A DNA stretch of 64,000 nucleotides from positions 373,592-437,591 of the forward strand of contig NZ_NFUR01000001.1 in the NCBI RefSeq assembly GCF_002127225.1, read 5' to 3'. Shown in pieces: positions 9,261 to 16,827 of this stretch. Origin of the DNA: Sphingomonas sp. IBVSS2 (lineage in GTDB: Bacteria > Pseudomonadota > Alphaproteobacteria > Sphingomonadales > Sphingomonadaceae). The position numbers and the translations under genes are program-made. The notes beneath the pieces are model-generated. The model was not told where the DNA came from and did no database searches. It saw only the letters and a list, made by a program, of their open reading frames with translations. Within the stretch, counting starts at the first letter, position 1; the number at the start of each line of letters is the position of its first letter.

Positions 9261-9348
9261 CGTCACCCTGAACTTGTTTCAGGGTCCAACGTGCCACCGG
9301 CGATATCGCTGGTGGAGAATTGGATGCTGAAACAAGTTCAGCATGACG
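9261..9348. repeat. REP-like palindromic element with CTGAACTTGTTTCAG-type arms
   Basis: The left arm 9261-9288 contains CCTGAACTTGTTTCAGG; the right arm 9321-9348 contains its reverse complement with the two flanking base pairs changed in compensation (CC/GG on the left, TG/CA on the right). The centre, 9294-9315, is itself a near-perfect palindrome (CCACCGGCGATATCGC then TGGTGG). Thus the full 88 bp can fold into a long hairpin with smaller dyads inside each arm. Dyads of this type recur in sphingomonad intergenic regions; that statement is from general knowledge. Confidence 0.7.
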
Positions 9349-9428
9349 GAAGAGGGAGAGGCTTCGACATACAACTTCCTTCCCTCGCCACCAGGCGCGG
9401 AAGGGACGGAGCTGAATGTCGATCCGTC

Positions 9429-10697
9429 CTAGTCGACCCAGCCCTTGCGCACGTGCCGGGCCGCGAGCAGCGCGAGGATGCCGGCCAGCACATAGAAGCC
9501 GAGGCAGAACACCGCGCCATAGCGCAGCGCGTCGGCCCCGTAGCTCGCCTTCAGCTCCTCGGACAGGAAGCCCATCAACAGCGGGCCCAGGCCCATGCCG
9601 ATCAGGTTGTTGATCAGCAGGAAGCTGCCCGAGGCGGTGGCACGCATATGCTGGGGCACGAGGTGCTGGACGGCGGTGGTCACCGGGCCGAGCCACAGGA
9701 TGTTGAGCCCGTTGGGGATCAGCAGCAGCGGCCAGGCGATCCAGGGGTTGGACGTGAGGAAGCCGACCGCGAAGAGCGGCGCGGTGAGCAGCCAGGCGAT
9801 GGCCGGCAGCCAGGCGTACCAGGCGCGGTCGCCCTTGCCGAGCCGGTCGGCGAACCAGCCGCCGGCGAACACGCCCGCGGTGCCGCCGATCAGCAGCAGC
9901 GAGGCCATGAACTGGCCGGTCGCCACCAGGTCGAAGCCGAAATTGCCCATCAGCACCAGCGGCGTCCACAGCGCCAGGCCATAGCCGCACAGCGAGCTGC
10001 ACGAGGCGCCGAAGGCAAGCAGCCAGAAGGCGGGCTTGCCGGCCAGGATGCCGAACACCGCGCTCACGGGCGCACCGGCCGCGGCGCCTTGCCCGGCGGG
10101 CGCGCGCGGAACGTCGCGGACCACCCAGCGGAAGATCGGGGCGATCACCAGGCCGATCGCGCCCATGGTGATGAACGCCGCGCGCCAGTTCACCAGCGCG
10201 GCGATATAAGCGCCGAGCAACGTACCGAGCGCCAGCCCGATCGGGATGCCGAGCGAATAGATGGCCAGCGCGCGGGCGCGCCGCTCGGGCGGGAAATAGT
10301 CGGAGATCACCGCATAGGATGGCGCTACGCCCCCCGCCTCGCCGACGCCGACACCCAGGCGGAACAGGAAGAGCTGCCAATAGCCGGTGGCGATGCCGCA
10401 CAGCCCGGTGAACGCACTCCACACCGCCAGCGCGCCGGCGATCACGCCCGACCGGCTGGTCCGGTCGGCGAGATAGGCGAGCGGCACGCCGAGCACCGAA
10501 TAGAGGATCGCGAAGGCCAGCCCCCCGATCGCGCCGAACTCGGTCTTGGTGAGGTGGAGGTCCTCCATGATCGGCTTGGCAAGGATGCCCAGTATCTGCC
10601 GGTCGAGGAAGTTGAAGGTGTAGACGAGCAGGAGCATCGCCAGCACGACGCCGCGATAGCCGGGACGGCTCGCGGGGTTTGAAGCGGAAGCGTTCAT
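9429..10697 (-). CDS. MFS transporter, spinster-like
   Basis: A 422-residue membrane protein with about twelve hydrophobic segments and the major facilitator signature DRTSRSGVIAG-type loop between helices 2 and 3. The N-terminus YTFNFLDRQILGILAKPI and GVGVGEAGGVAPSYAVISDYFP are typical of spinster-like members found in sphingomonads next to TonB-dependent receptors. It probably moves a small organic acid or lipid-like substrate across the inner membrane. It lies downstream of the TonB receptor gene on the same strand, separated by a terminator-like hairpin, so it may be expressed partly by readthrough. The substrate cannot be read from the sequence. Confidence 0.85.
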   Translation of the reverse strand: MNASASNPASRPGYRGVVLAMLLLVYTFNFLDRQILGILAKPIMEDLHLTKTEFGAIGGLAFAILYSVLGVPLAYLADRTSRSGVIAGALAVWSAFTGLCGIATGYWQLFLFRLGVGVGEAGGVAPSYAVISDYFPPERRARALAIYSLGIPIGLALGTLLGAYIAALVNWRAAFITMGAIGLVIAPIFRWVVRDVPRAPAGQGAAAGAPVSAVFGILAGKPAFWLLAFGASCSSLCGYGLALWTPLVLMGNFGFDLVATGQFMASLLLIGGTAGVFAGGWFADRLGKGDRAWYAWLPAIAWLLTAPLFAVGFLTSNPWIAWPLLLIPNGLNILWLGPVTTAVQHLVPQHMRATASGSFLLINNLIGMGLGPLLMGFLSEELKASYGADALRYGAVFCLGFYVLAGILALLAARHVRKGWVD

Positions 10698-10711
10698 GGC
10701 AGCATCTCGGC

Positions 10712-10747
10712 AAGAAAAGAGCCGGACGTCAATGGGACGCCCGGCTC
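10712..10747 (-). terminator. Terminator after the TonB-dependent receptor gene
   Basis: Read on the minus strand, GAGCCGGGCGTC, a five-base loop, then GACGTCCGGCTC form a 12-bp stem with one mismatch, followed by TTTTCTT. It sits 25 bases beyond the receptor stop and just before the MFS start codon. Confidence 0.75.
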
Positions 10748-10772
10748 CTTGGGTTCACGGATCGCGCGGCGC

Positions 10773-13148
10773 TCAGAACTTGACGCTGAACGAGCCGAAG
10801 ATCTGGCGCGGATTGCCGTAAAAGGCCGTCGCCACGCCTTCCTTGCCCAGCGTCGGCACATAGCCGGTGCCGTTGGTGATGACGTTGCCCGGGATGGTCC
10901 CGTCGAGCGGCTGCCCGGCGAGGTTGGCCTTGATATACTGATAGCCGGCGGTCTTGTAGTGTACGTTGGTCAGGTTCTTGCCGTGGATGCCGATCGAATA
11001 GCGCCCGCCGCCGAAATTATAGACCAGGTGCGCGTCGAGCAGCGTGTAGCCCGGCTGGTCGAGGAACGGGCTGGCCGTCTCGAACTGATGGGTCAGGCTG
11101 CGATACGACACGGTGGTGGTGGCGTTGAGGTCGCCGCTGCCGATCGGCAGCGCCGCGCCGAGCGTGCCGGCCAGCGTCCAGTTCGGCGTGTTCTGGAACA
11201 CGCGGACATTGGCGACATCGGTGCCGGTCGGCCCGATGAAGCGCTTGTACTTGGCGTCGATATAGCCGAGCGCGCCGTTGAAGAAGACGCTCGAGCCCGG
11301 GCCAGCAAAGCCGCGCGCCAGCACGGCGTTGGTCTCGAGCTCCACGCCCTTGATGTCGGCCTTGGCGGCATTGGTGGTGATGCCGCAGAAGCTCTGGACA
11401 TTGTTGATCAGGCAGCCGACCGAGCCCGGGATCTGGACGTTCGAATAGTCCGAATAGAAGCCGGCGAGCGACCAGTTCAGGCGGCGATCGAACGCGGCGC
11501 CCTTCCAGCCCACCTCATAGCTCTTCACCGTCTCCGGATCGAAGGAGAGGTAGTTGTAGATGTCCTGATAGGTGCGGCCGGCCGCCGGATTGCTGATCGG
11601 CGCCGACGTGCCCGAGCCGCGCGGATCGAAGCCGCCGCCCTTGAAGCCTTCGGAATAGGACGCATAGACCATGTGGTCGGCGCTCGGCTTGAAGCTGAGC
11701 GTGGCGCGCGGGGTGAAGCGCTTGAAATTGGCGGTGCCGCGGAAATCGGTGGACGGCGCGCCGACCGGGATCGGCGTGCCGCCAAAGTCCGGGGTCAGGC
11801 CGAAATAGCTCGCCTTGAAGACATAGCTCCGGCGCTGGTCCCAGGTGTAGCGGCCGCCGAGCGTGAGGCTCAGCTGCGGCGTGAAATCAAAGGTGAAATC
11901 GCCATAGATCGAGCTGGTCTCGGTGCGCACATCGCCGGCGGTATAGGCGTTGAACCCGGGCAGGGTGGTCGACAGCAGCACGCCGAAGCCGGTCGTCGCC
12001 TTGGCGCCCAGATAATAGAAGCCCACGATGCCGTTGAGCTTGCCACCATGGATCAGCGCCTGGAATTCCTGGCTGGTCTGGTTGTTCTTGTAATAGGCCG
12101 GCACGTCGACATCGACCGAGGGCGTCGAATCGAAGTCGATCGGCGTGTACGACGTGTCCTCGCGATAGGCGCTGATGCTGCGCAGCGTGATCAGCTCGCT
12201 GACTTCGGCGTTGACCGTCATCGAGATGCCGCCCGCCTGGACGTCGTTCTTCGGGCTGTTGAGCCCGGCATTGGTGTCGAACACGTTGCTCAGCACCGGC
12301 GAGCCGGTGAGCAGGCCCGGGATCAGGCGATGGCCGTTGCGGGGGTTCGACTTGTCATGGGTATAGTCGCCGGTGATCCGCACCGACATCTTCTCGTCGG
12401 GCGTCTCGAACTCCAGCGTGGCGCGGCCGGCCCAGACGTTCTTGTTGTAATTGTCGATCCCGAGATTGCGGTTCCTGCCGAAGCCGTCACGGGTGAGGCG
12501 GGCGCCCGAGATGCCGAGCTTGAACATCGAGCCGATCGGCGTGGAGGCGCTGACGATCACATCGGCCTGGTTGTACGAGCCGTAATTGCCCTTGACCGTC
12601 ATCGTCGGACGATCCGCGAGCTTCTTGGTGACGTATTTCACCGCGCCGCCGATCGTGTTGCGGCCGTAGAGCGTGCCCTGCGGGCCGCGCAGCACTTCGA
12701 TCCGCTCGACGTCGTAGATGTCGAGCACCGCCGCCTGGGGGCGGTTCAGATAGACGTCGTCGAGATAGATGCCGATGCCCGCCTCGAAGCCCGGCACCGG
12801 ATCCTGCTGGCCGACGCCGCGGATGAAGGCGGCGAGCGTCGAGTTGGTGCCGCGCGCATCCTTGAGCGTGGTGTTGGGCGAGGCGATCTGCAGATCGGTA
12901 AGGTCGATCGCGCCGGCCTGTTCGAGCTGGGCCGAAGTGAGCGCGGTCACCGCGGTCGGCACGTCGAGCAGCTTCTCCTCGCGGCGGCGGGCGGTGACGA
13001 CGATTTCGCCCGTGTTGTCGAGTGCGCTATCCTGCGCTTCGGGCGCGGCCGGCGCAGCGGCTTCCTGCGCGAATGCGGGCGTGGTGGCGATTGCCGCGAG
13101 GGCAGCGCCCGCGAACAGAATCGAACGGGCACTATTCAGGCGTGACAT
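10773..13148 (-). CDS. TonB-dependent receptor
   Basis: A 791-residue outer-membrane receptor. A signal peptide ends near AFAQ (residue 28); the segment GEIVVTARRREEKLLDVP carries the TonB-box-like start of the plug, followed by LRGPQGTLYGRNTIGGAVKYV in the plug domain. The rest is a beta-barrel ending in FGSFSVKF with a terminal Phe, as required for outer-membrane assembly. It imports a ligand with energy from TonB-ExbBD; the type is common for aromatic or plant-derived compounds in sphingomonads, but the ligand is unknown. GGGGAGGAAA precedes the ATG. Its promoter overlaps a palindrome shared with the divergent TetR gene, which implies regulation by that protein. Confidence 0.93.
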   Translation of the reverse strand: MSRLNSARSILFAGAALAAIATTPAFAQEAAAPAAPEAQDSALDNTGEIVVTARRREEKLLDVPTAVTALTSAQLEQAGAIDLTDLQIASPNTTLKDARGTNSTLAAFIRGVGQQDPVPGFEAGIGIYLDDVYLNRPQAAVLDIYDVERIEVLRGPQGTLYGRNTIGGAVKYVTKKLADRPTMTVKGNYGSYNQADVIVSASTPIGSMFKLGISGARLTRDGFGRNRNLGIDNYNKNVWAGRATLEFETPDEKMSVRITGDYTHDKSNPRNGHRLIPGLLTGSPVLSNVFDTNAGLNSPKNDVQAGGISMTVNAEVSELITLRSISAYREDTSYTPIDFDSTPSVDVDVPAYYKNNQTSQEFQALIHGGKLNGIVGFYYLGAKATTGFGVLLSTTLPGFNAYTAGDVRTETSSIYGDFTFDFTPQLSLTLGGRYTWDQRRSYVFKASYFGLTPDFGGTPIPVGAPSTDFRGTANFKRFTPRATLSFKPSADHMVYASYSEGFKGGGFDPRGSGTSAPISNPAAGRTYQDIYNYLSFDPETVKSYEVGWKGAAFDRRLNWSLAGFYSDYSNVQIPGSVGCLINNVQSFCGITTNAAKADIKGVELETNAVLARGFAGPGSSVFFNGALGYIDAKYKRFIGPTGTDVANVRVFQNTPNWTLAGTLGAALPIGSGDLNATTTVSYRSLTHQFETASPFLDQPGYTLLDAHLVYNFGGGRYSIGIHGKNLTNVHYKTAGYQYIKANLAGQPLDGTIPGNVITNGTGYVPTLGKEGVATAFYGNPRQIFGSFSVKF

Positions 13149-13210
13149 CCAGATTTCCTCCCCATCGGTCGAACCCGTTCTTGAACGCGGGTTGTAAGTG
13201 TTCGCTCGAC

Positions 13211-13239
13211 GCTATACTGAAACCTGAACCGGGTTTCAA
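13211..13239 (-). promoter_or_regulatory. Sigma-70-type promoter of the TonB receptor gene
   Basis: On the minus strand TTGAAA (13234-13239) and TATAGC (13211-13216) are separated by exactly 17 bases. On the plus strand TATACT at 13213-13218 could serve as the -10 of the divergent TetR gene, though its TTGTAA -35 candidate is only 15 bases away. The spacer is filled by an inverted repeat. Confidence 0.65.
13218..13238. promoter_or_regulatory. Operator-like inverted repeat between TonB receptor and TetR genes
   Basis: TGAAACC (13218-13224) and GGTTTCA (13232-13238) are perfect arms separated by TGAACCG. The site covers the -35 box edge and spacer of the receptor promoter and touches the possible -10 box of the TetR gene, the classical position for a repressor of a divergent pair. 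Confidence 0.6.
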
Positions 13240-13266
13240 CTTGGATAAACGGGAAGAGGGACCAGA

Positions 13267-13920
13267 ATGGCAAGGGGGCGTGGCATGAGCGCCACAGCAC
13301 CGGATCTGGGCGGCGGCGAAGCGAGTGCGGGCAAGGAGCCGCGCACGGCACGCGGGCGGCGAACGCTGCGCCTGATCCTGGACGCGGCGGCGGAGGAATT
13401 CGGCGCCAAGGGATTCCACGAAGGATCGATCAGCGGCATCACGCGCCGCGCCGGCGTCGCGCTGGGCAGCTTCTACACCTATTTCGATTCGAAGGACGAC
13501 GTGTTCCGCGCGCTGGTGCGCGACATGAGCGAGCAGGTGCGCGAGCATGTGGCCCCGGCGATCAAAGGGGCGACCGGCGGCCAGATCGCGGCCGAGCAGG
13601 CGGCACTGCTCGCCTTCATCCGCTTCGCCCGCGCGCACAAGGAGATCTACCGGATCATCGACGAGGCCGAGTTCGTCGATCCCGAGAGCTTCCGCATGCA
13701 TTATGCGACCACCGCCGAGCGCATCGCCAAGCGCCTTCAGGCGGCGGCGGCGCGCGGCGAGGTGCGCGAGGACGTGAACGAGATCCATGCCTGGGCGATC
13801 ATGGGCATGAACGTGTTCCTGGGCCTGCGCTACAGCGTCTGGCAGGAGGACGTCGATCCCGAGGCGATCGCGCAGACCGTCGCGGCGATGCTGACGCGCG
13901 GAATCGGGACGGAGCGATAG
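13267..13920 (+). CDS. TetR family transcriptional regulator
   Basis: A 217-residue regulator. The N-terminal helix-turn-helix (about residues 28-78) reads ILDAAAEEFGAKGFHEGSIS ... GVALGSFYTYFDSKDDVF, the canonical TetR pattern; the C-terminal ligand domain is of the type with KEIYRIIDEAEFVDPESF. GGGAAGAGGG precedes the ATG at 13267; a second ATG at 13285 is possible. It is divergent from the TonB receptor gene with a palindrome in the 118-bp gap, so it very likely represses the receptor and itself. The effector is unknown, probably the transported compound. Confidence 0.92.
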   Translation: MARGRGMSATAPDLGGGEASAGKEPRTARGRRTLRLILDAAAEEFGAKGFHEGSISGITRRAGVALGSFYTYFDSKDDVFRALVRDMSEQVREHVAPAIKGATGGQIAAEQAALLAFIRFARAHKEIYRIIDEAEFVDPESFRMHYATTAERIAKRLQAAAARGEVREDVNEIHAWAIMGMNVFLGLRYSVWQEDVDPEAIAQTVAAMLTRGIGTER

Positions 13921-13964
13921 CCCGCGCCATTGCGGCCCGCGCCGCGCTGCCGCATCTTGGGGCC

Positions 13965-14444
13965 ATGGATTTCAGCGACTGGCATGTGGCGCGGGCAAGG
14001 GCGCTGTTCTCGGTGCTGGCGGAACGGCACGGCCTGCGCATGCGCGGCGCCGATGCCGGCCCTGACTATCTCGAGCTCGAGCTGCCGGTGCAATATGGGC
14101 TGCGCATCGCGCTGAAGCTGGTCTGGGCGCGCGACATGCTGATGATCCGCAGCGACCTGTTCACTGCCCAGTTCCACCTCGATGCCGATCCCGAGGCGGA
14201 GACCAGCTTCGTCGAAACGCTGGACGGGCTGGTGACCGGCGCCGTCCGCCTCCACCTCTTCTACTGGCCCCGCGCCACCCGCCCGTACAAGACGCTGCTC
14301 CAGCGCGCCGAGGGTCAGGGCGAGGATGCCGCATGGCGGACCGTCTATACCTGGTTCCGCTGGCTGCCCTGGTCTCCCATCGCGCGCGAGGAAGTGTTCG
14401 TGAACAGCCGCGCGCCGCATCTCCACGTGGTCGGGCACGCCTAG
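13965..14444 (+). CDS. Conserved hypothetical protein
   Basis: A 159-residue soluble protein with no signal peptide or membrane segment and no motif I recognise. It is mixed alpha/beta by appearance, rich in Leu, Arg and aromatic residues (LHLFYWPRATRPYKTL, WRTVYTWFRWLPW). It begins 45 bases after the TetR stop and runs toward the converging P-loop gene, which it overlaps by four bases at the 3' end. Codon usage matches its neighbours, which supports a real gene. No function is proposed. Confidence 0.6.
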   Translation: MDFSDWHVARARALFSVLAERHGLRMRGADAGPDYLELELPVQYGLRIALKLVWARDMLMIRSDLFTAQFHLDADPEAETSFVETLDGLVTGAVRLHLFYWPRATRPYKTLLQRAEGQGEDAAWRTVYTWFRWLPWSPIAREEVFVNSRAPHLHVVGHA

Positions 14445-14959
14445 AGGCCCTGGCCCTCCAGCCGCGCGAGCACGAAATCGGCACGCGCCTCGACGGCGAT
14501 CTTCGGCAGCCGCTCGACCGCATAGCCGAAGCCGGGCCAGGCGGCCTCGAGCCGCGCATATTCCGCCAGCGCTTCGTCCATGCCGTGGCGGCGGGCCTCG
14601 TCGACGACATGGATCTCGGGCCAGGGCGGGGCGAGGAAGACCCGGTCGTAGCGATTCGCGGGGTCGACGGGCGCCGCCTCGCCGGTCGCATGTCCGAAGG
14701 CGACCACCGCGTCGATCAGCCCGCGATCGAAGAACACCGGCCCGGGCAGCCGCGCGGACGCGTCCAGATCGGCGAGCGCCAGCGCGATCGCGCGGCGCGC
14801 GAAACCCGCGGGATCGTCCCATGGCATCGGGCCGCCCGCCGCGACGATCCGCCGCCCGGGCTCGGCGATGGTGGCGAAGCCGCGCCGGGCGAGCGCGTCG
14901 AGCAGGGTGGACTTGCCGCCGCCCGAGCAGCCCGAGATGGCGATGCGGCGGGCCCGCAC
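14441..14959 (-). CDS. Small P-loop ATPase/kinase-like protein (AAA_28 type)
   Basis: A 172-residue protein whose Walker A motif GCSGGGKSTLL lies at about residues 10-20, followed by FFDRGLIDAVV, which fits a Walker B or lid region, and a Trp/Pro-rich FLAPPWPEIHVVDEARR. This matches the small ATPase group called AAA_28, related to nucleotide and NMN kinases. GTG at 14957-14959 is chosen as start because AAGGG lies five bases before it and it directly follows the stop of the upstream DUF177 gene; an in-frame TTG at 14995 is less likely. Last gene of a three-gene operon. Substrate unknown. Confidence 0.75.
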   Translation of the reverse strand: MRARRIAISGCSGGGKSTLLDALARRGFATIAEPGRRIVAAGGPMPWDDPAGFARRAIALALADLDASARLPGPVFFDRGLIDAVVAFGHATGEAAPVDPANRYDRVFLAPPWPEIHVVDEARRHGMDEALAEYARLEAAWPGFGYAVERLPKIAVEARADFVLARLEGQGL

Positions 14960-14960
14960 G

Positions 14961-15512
14961 TCAGCCCTTGCCGAGCTGGTCCCTGAGGCCGGCAAGCCCG
15001 CCGAACGGGCCGCTCTCCTCGGCGAGGCGCTTCGCTTCCTCCTCGCTGATCACGCCGGCGTCGCGCAGCGCCGCTTCCGCGGCCGGGCTGCGCGGATACG
15101 GATCGAGGGCCAGCGCCAGCGTCTCCGCGGCGGCCTCGCCCAGGTCGATCGCGCCCCCCGAATAGAAGACGATGTCGCACGCATCCTCGCTGAGCTCGAT
15201 CTCCTCGTCGCCGCCCTCGCCTTCGGTCTCGGGCAGGAAGCGGATCGCGAAATCCTCCTCGATCGCCGCGGGTACCGGATCGTCGGTGATTACGCAGGCC
15301 TGGACGACGCGCGCGGAGAGATGGCCGGTGGCGACGATCCCCTGCACGTCGCGGCGGATGCGATAATCGGCGGCCAGGCTGTCGATCGCCTTGAGGCCGA
15401 AGCGCGCGGCCAGGGCGGCGCGCTCGCCCGGCTCGGCAGCGACATGGACCTGGCTCTCGCCGGCGCCGATCGTGTCGAGCCGCTGCGGCCGGTTGAATTC
15501 GTTCTGGATCAT
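14961..15512 (-). CDS. YceD / DUF177 family protein
   Basis: A 183-residue acidic protein with the DUF177 core: RVVQACVITDDPVPAAIEEDFAIRFLPE, then an acidic loop and DIVFYSGGAIDLGEAAAETLALALDPYPRSP. In E. coli YceD is encoded with ribosomal protein L32 and influences 23S rRNA processing; in sphingomonads the gene is often found, as here, beside the cytochrome bc1 chaperone. Its ATG overlaps the upstream TGA (ATGA). The family assignment is secure, its molecular role is not. Confidence 0.88.
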   Translation of the reverse strand: MIQNEFNRPQRLDTIGAGESQVHVAAEPGERAALAARFGLKAIDSLAADYRIRRDVQGIVATGHLSARVVQACVITDDPVPAAIEEDFAIRFLPETEGEGGDEEIELSEDACDIVFYSGGAIDLGEAAAETLALALDPYPRSPAAEAALRDAGVISEEEAKRLAEESGPFGGLAGLRDQLGKG

Positions 15513-16018
15513 GCGAGCTCTCCCGCAAGCAGTGCGGCCGCCGGTTCCCCGGCCAGCCTGGCATGGAAGGCCCGGAGCGCGGTCTCGACATGGGCGAGCG
15601 CTTCCGGCGCCGGCACCTCGCCGCGATAGAGGTTGCGCACCAGCGCCTCGCCGAACGTGCCGGCCGCCAGCGCATCGCGATAGGCGCCGAGCCGGCCGCC
15701 CAGCATCCCCATCATCTTGCCGACATGCTTGCCGACGACGATGTCGCCGATGCCGATCTGGCGCAGCTGCCCGTCCATGTCGTCGATGAACACTTCGGTG
15801 AGCTGGGTGCTGAACGGAATCGCCTGCGGATCCTGTTCCAGCCGGAGCAGGACGAGGCTCATCACCGCGGCGATCATGTCGAAGCGGCCGTCGATCGTGT
15901 CGGGCACTCCGCCCGCTTCGTACCAATGGGCCTCGCGGCCGCGCGCGACGATCGCGGCGTAGAGAATCGGGGCGGCGCCGCGATCGGGAGCCTGGAAGAG
16001 CCGCTTGAGCAAGCGCAT
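15509..16018 (-). CDS. Ubiquinol-cytochrome c chaperone family protein (UQCC1/CBP3-like)
   Basis: A 169-residue protein with the CBP3-domain core: HWYEAGGVPDTIDGRFDMI, then FIDDMDGQLRQIGIGDIVVGKHVGKMMGMLGGRLGAYRDAL. Homologues in mitochondria help assemble cytochrome b into complex III; the bacterial form is presumed to do the same. The ATG at 16018 begins MRLLKRLFQ. It is the first gene of the minus-strand operon with DUF177 and the P-loop protein, and is divergent from bamE across a 135-bp gap. Confidence 0.85.
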   Translation of the reverse strand: MRLLKRLFQAPDRGAAPILYAAIVARGREAHWYEAGGVPDTIDGRFDMIAAVMSLVLLRLEQDPQAIPFSTQLTEVFIDDMDGQLRQIGIGDIVVGKHVGKMMGMLGGRLGAYRDALAAGTFGEALVRNLYRGEVPAPEALAHVETALRAFHARLAGEPAAALLAGELA

Positions 16019-16153
16019 GTGCCGGTTCGGTTCCTGCAATATGGGGGCGCGACCTTGTTTGGCCGCATTTTGCCGCATATTGAGGCGAACGGCCCGCGAT
16101 GCAATGCAACCGAATGCATCGGGACGCCGGTATGCGTTTGCCTGGAGACCATA

Positions 16154-16639
16154 ATGCCGATTCCCGCCCGCGCGCTTGGCGCCGCCCTGCTGGCAGCCGC
16201 GCTTGGCACCACCGCCTGCGTGCCGGTCCGCACGCACCAGGGCTATATCATCGACAAGGAACTGGTCGATTCGGTGCAGCCCGGCATCGACACGCGCGAA
16301 TCGGTGCTCCAGACGCTGGGCCGCCCGACCTTCACCAGCCAGTTCAACGAAGGCGAGTGGTATTACATCTCCCGCCAGAGCGCGAACCTCGGCTATCAGA
16401 GCCTCAAGGCCAAGGACCAGACGACGCTGCGGGTCAGCTTCGACGCCAAGGGCAATGTCGTCGCGGTCGACCGGATGGGCAAGGACCTGATCGCCTCGGT
16501 CGATCCCTATGGCAAGACCACGCCGACGCTGGGCCACAAGCGCGGCTTCTTCGAGGATCTGTTCGGCAATATCGGCACGGTCGGTGCGCCGGGCACCGGC
16601 GGCCCGGGCGGCGGTGGCGGCGGCGGCAACGGCCCCTAG
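16154..16639 (+). CDS. bamE: Outer membrane protein assembly factor BamE (SmpA/OmlA)
   Basis: A 161-residue lipoprotein. The signal peptide ends at LGTTAC with the modified Cys at 22, a relaxed lipobox. The SmpA/OmlA fold follows: QGYIIDKELVDSVQPGIDTRESVLQTLGRPTF, then WYYISRQS and the strand TTLRVSFDAKGNVVAVDRM. BamE belongs to the BAM complex that inserts beta-barrels in the outer membrane. An unusual Gly-rich tail (about residues 140-160) ends the protein. It stands alone, divergent from the bc1 chaperone operon. Confidence 0.92.
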   Translation: MPIPARALGAALLAAALGTTACVPVRTHQGYIIDKELVDSVQPGIDTRESVLQTLGRPTFTSQFNEGEWYYISRQSANLGYQSLKAKDQTTLRVSFDAKGNVVAVDRMGKDLIASVDPYGKTTPTLGHKRGFFEDLFGNIGTVGAPGTGGPGGGGGGGNGP

Positions 16640-16747
16640 TCGCGGCCCGGCTTCGGCCCGGACGGGCTGAACAATAGCCAAGTCATTGATCGGAAAGCGG
16701 CTTCGGCCGCGCCGCCTTTCGGGCCGCGCGGCCGGTGCCGGTGGGCA

Positions 16748-16799
16748 CGGTCCCGAAAGGGGGAGGGACCGTCCGCTGAAACGCGCGAGATAGCGTTTC
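16748..16799. repeat. Two adjacent hairpins between convergent bamE and pbpC
   Basis: CGGTCCC (16748-16754) pairs with GGGACCG (16765-16771), and GAAACGC (16778-16784) pairs with GCGTTTC (16793-16799). They sit in the 188-bp gap where bamE and pbpC transcripts converge, so they may be bidirectional transcript ends, but neither is followed by a U-rich tract. Confidence 0.35.
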
Positions 16800-16827
16800 G
16801 CTCCCTCAACATTCAGCCATTTCCGCA

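Larger units (their letters stand above)
9038..9428. other. Gene-free stretch with nested palindromes
   Basis: This 391-bp interval between the 3' ends of prfC (+) and the MFS gene (-) contains no credible gene. It holds overlapping inverted repeats at about 9113-9156 and an 88-bp palindromic element at 9261-9348. The short open frames crossing the second element translate into peptides such as HPELVSGSN and KQVQHD, which are by-products of the repeat. Nothing was recognised at 9353-9428. Confidence 0.7.

Noticed and set aside
9180..9410. Peptides with HPELVSGSN and KQVQHD in several frames
   Set aside because: They arise from translation of the palindromic repeat and are not genes.
10749..13145. 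An 800-codon frame opposite the TonB receptor
   Set aside because: It is repetitive Arg/Ala/Gly-rich antisense translation with no domain; the receptor has signal peptide, plug and barrel.
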